The position numbers were made by a program, and so were the translations under genes. A stretch of DNA of 64,000 nucleotides from Shewanella sp. OPT22 (GTDB taxonomy: Bacteria; Pseudomonadota; Gammaproteobacteria; Enterobacterales; Shewanellaceae), in the NCBI RefSeq assembly GCF_004168585.1, contig NZ_PGVH01000029.1, positions 201,095-265,094 on the forward strand, given 5' to 3'. The first letter of the stretch is position 1. The number at the start of each line of letters is the position of its first letter. The notes under the pieces are model-generated. The model did no database searches. It was given only the letters and a program-made list of their open reading frames with translations, and was not told the origin of the DNA. This document shows, piece after piece, positions 62,689-64,000 of this stretch.

Positions 62689-63885
62689 TTACTTAAGTGT
62701 TACTTTAGCAAATTTACGCTTACCTACTTGGAAAACACCAACAGTGCCAGCTTCAAAAACTTGCTTAGCATCTACCAGTTTTTCACCTTCTAATTTTGCG
62801 GCGCCCTGTTTAACCATTCGCATAGCTTCAGATGTTGATGCAACGAGACCAGCTTCTTTTAACAAATTAGCTAAACCTATCCCCTCACCTGCATCGATAT
62901 CCATTTCTGGCACATCATCTGGAATTGCGCCTTTTTGGAAGCGATTGATGAACTCTTGATGAGCCGCTTCAGCTGCGGCTTCATCATGGAAGCGAGCAAT
63001 AATCTCTTTTGCCAAGGCTATTTTAATATCTCTAGGGTTTGCACCATCAGCAACTTGTTGCTCAAACGCTTCGATTTCTTCTAATGGACGGAAAGATAAT
63101 AATTCAAAATAGCGCCACATTAACTCATCAGAAATTGACATGATCTTGCCGAACATCTCACCTGCAGGTTCGCTAATACCAATATAGTTATTAGCTGACT
63201 TAGACATTTTCTTAACACCATCTAAACCTTCAAGCAGTGGCATCATAACAACGGTTTGAGGTGTTTGACCTTCAGATTTTTGTAGCTCACGACCCATTAA
63301 TAGGTTGAATTTTTGATCTGTACCACCAAGCTCAACATCTGCTTCCAATGCTACAGAATCCCAACCTTGTAACAGTGGGTACATGAATTCATGAATAGCG
63401 ATAGGTTGACCAGAACCGTAACGCTTTTTAAAGTCATCACGTTCTAACATACGCGCCACAGTCTGATTTGACGCTAACTTAATCATGCCTGCTGCACCTA
63501 GCGGCTCTAACCAGCTAGAGTTAAATTCGATACGAGTTCGAGCAGGATCTAAAATTTTGAAAACTTGTTCTTTATAGGTCTCAGCATTGCGCATCACATC
63601 GTCTTTGGTTAATGGTGGACGAGTGCTATTTTTACCGGTCGGATCTCCAACCATGCCTGTGAAATCACCAATTAAGAAGATCACTTCATGACCAAGCTCT
63701 TGAAATGCACGCAGCTTATTTAAAATTACCGTATGACCTAAGTGAATATCAGGTGCGGTAGGATCTGCCCCTAATTTTATTTTAAGTGGACGTCCTAATT
63801 TTAATTTTTCAATTAAATCAGCTTCTAGCAATATCTCATCTGTACCACGTTTTATTTCAGCTAAAGCTTTATCTAAATCAGCCAT
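62689..63885 (-). CDS. tyrS: tyrosyl-tRNA synthetase
   Basis: Charges tRNA-Tyr. The 398-aa class I synthetase has the HIGH-type motif as [20 protein letters not shown] and the KMSKS motif intact in [16 protein letters not shown]-terminal S4 RNA-binding domain ([21 protein letters not shown]) follows. It belongs to the longer, TyrZ-like type of tyrosyl-tRNA synthetase, as the [14 protein letters not shown] form suggests. The start ATG at 63885 fits family length. Confidence 0.97.
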   Translation of the reverse strand: MADLDKALAEIKRGTDEILLEADLIEKLKLGRPLKIKLGADPTAPDIHLGHTVILNKLRAFQELGHEVIFLIGDFTGMVGDPTGKNSTRPPLTKDDVMRNAETYKEQVFKILDPARTRIEFNSSWLEPLGAAGMIKLASNQTVARMLERDDFKKRYGSGQPIAIHEFMYPLLQGWDSVALEADVELGGTDQKFNLLMGRELQKSEGQTPQTVVMMPLLEGLDGVKKMSKSANNYIGISEPAGEMFGKIMSISDELMWRYFELLSFRPLEEIEAFEQQVADGANPRDIKIALAKEIIARFHDEAAAEAAHQEFINRFQKGAIPDDVPEMDIDAGEGIGLANLLKEAGLVASTSEAMRMVKQGAAKLEGEKLVDAKQVFEAGTVGVFQVGKRKFAKVTLK

Positions 63886-64000
63886 TGCCTATGCGACCTC
63901 GTTATAATTAGGAACTGTGCCTAAATCTCAAAATTTGAAGGTTGTAATGTTACTTGTTAGCCAGAACAATTGAAAGCGTGTAAACTTGGTTGTAATAGAG
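63886..64000. other. region upstream of tyrS to the window end
   Basis: About 115 bases holding the tyrS promoter and leader. No T-box or other leader structure was recognised and no gene starts clearly within it. Confidence 0.4.

Overview
The window looks like chromosome from a marine, AT-rich gammaproteobacterium of the Shewanella/Alteromonadales type. The evidence is an FlrA/FlrB/FlrC-controlled polar flagellar locus, Shewanella-like housekeeping neighbours (trmB/mutY/yggX, phrB, a Lon-like protease, yebC, tyrS), REP-type repeats, and several large cytoplasmic proteins of unknown, effector-like character. A Parashewanella-like genome is my guess; it rests on overall resemblance and not on a marker gene.

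Layout. Positions 1-972 hold the 3' part of a chemoreceptor gene. Positions 1984-28247 (minus strand) form a flagellar locus. Read in the direction of transcription it runs flagellin, flaG, fliD, fliT-like, fliS, flrA, flrB, flrC, then fliE-F-G-H-I-J-K-L-M-N-O-P-Q-R-flhB. I found two sigma-54 promoter matches (before fliE and before flrB) and one sigma-28 match (before flaG), which fits the FlrA > FlrBC > FliA hierarchy. The locus is interrupted by unrelated genes: two plus-strand accessory genes (15040-18033, ankyrin-like; 18248-19369, unknown) lie between flrC and fliE, and an orphan gene (1166-1777) lies after flhB, where flhA would be expected.

29053-39279: a LysR regulator and a frameshifted prephenate-dehydratase-like gene with an exported N-terminus. 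Next comes a redox cluster on the minus strand: a TonB-dependent receptor, a membrane AraC regulator, a two-haem cytochrome c, a MauG-type dihaem peroxidase, and a parallel beta-helix protein fused to a cytochrome c domain. A YggN-like periplasmic protein follows. The redox cluster is the best candidate here for an uncharacterised pathway.

39459-47653: trmB, mutY-yggX, secreted proteins of unknown function, an NhaC-type antiporter, a 150-bp MITE-like element, and a minus-strand operon of threonine aldolase, GNAT acetyltransferase and FAD amine oxidase.

47917-63885: a putative effector with a possible His-Asp-Gln-Cys cysteine-peptidase arrangement, two SDR genes, an isoaspartyl peptidase, two paralogous secreted Asp-box propeller proteins, DUF805, DUF4442 and DUF368 proteins, a YbgA-like protein with photolyase, a Lon-like protease, a small conserved protein, YebC and TyrS. 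No rRNA, tRNA, CRISPR array or complete insertion sequence was seen. All family assignments were made by reading translated sequence; no database search was run.
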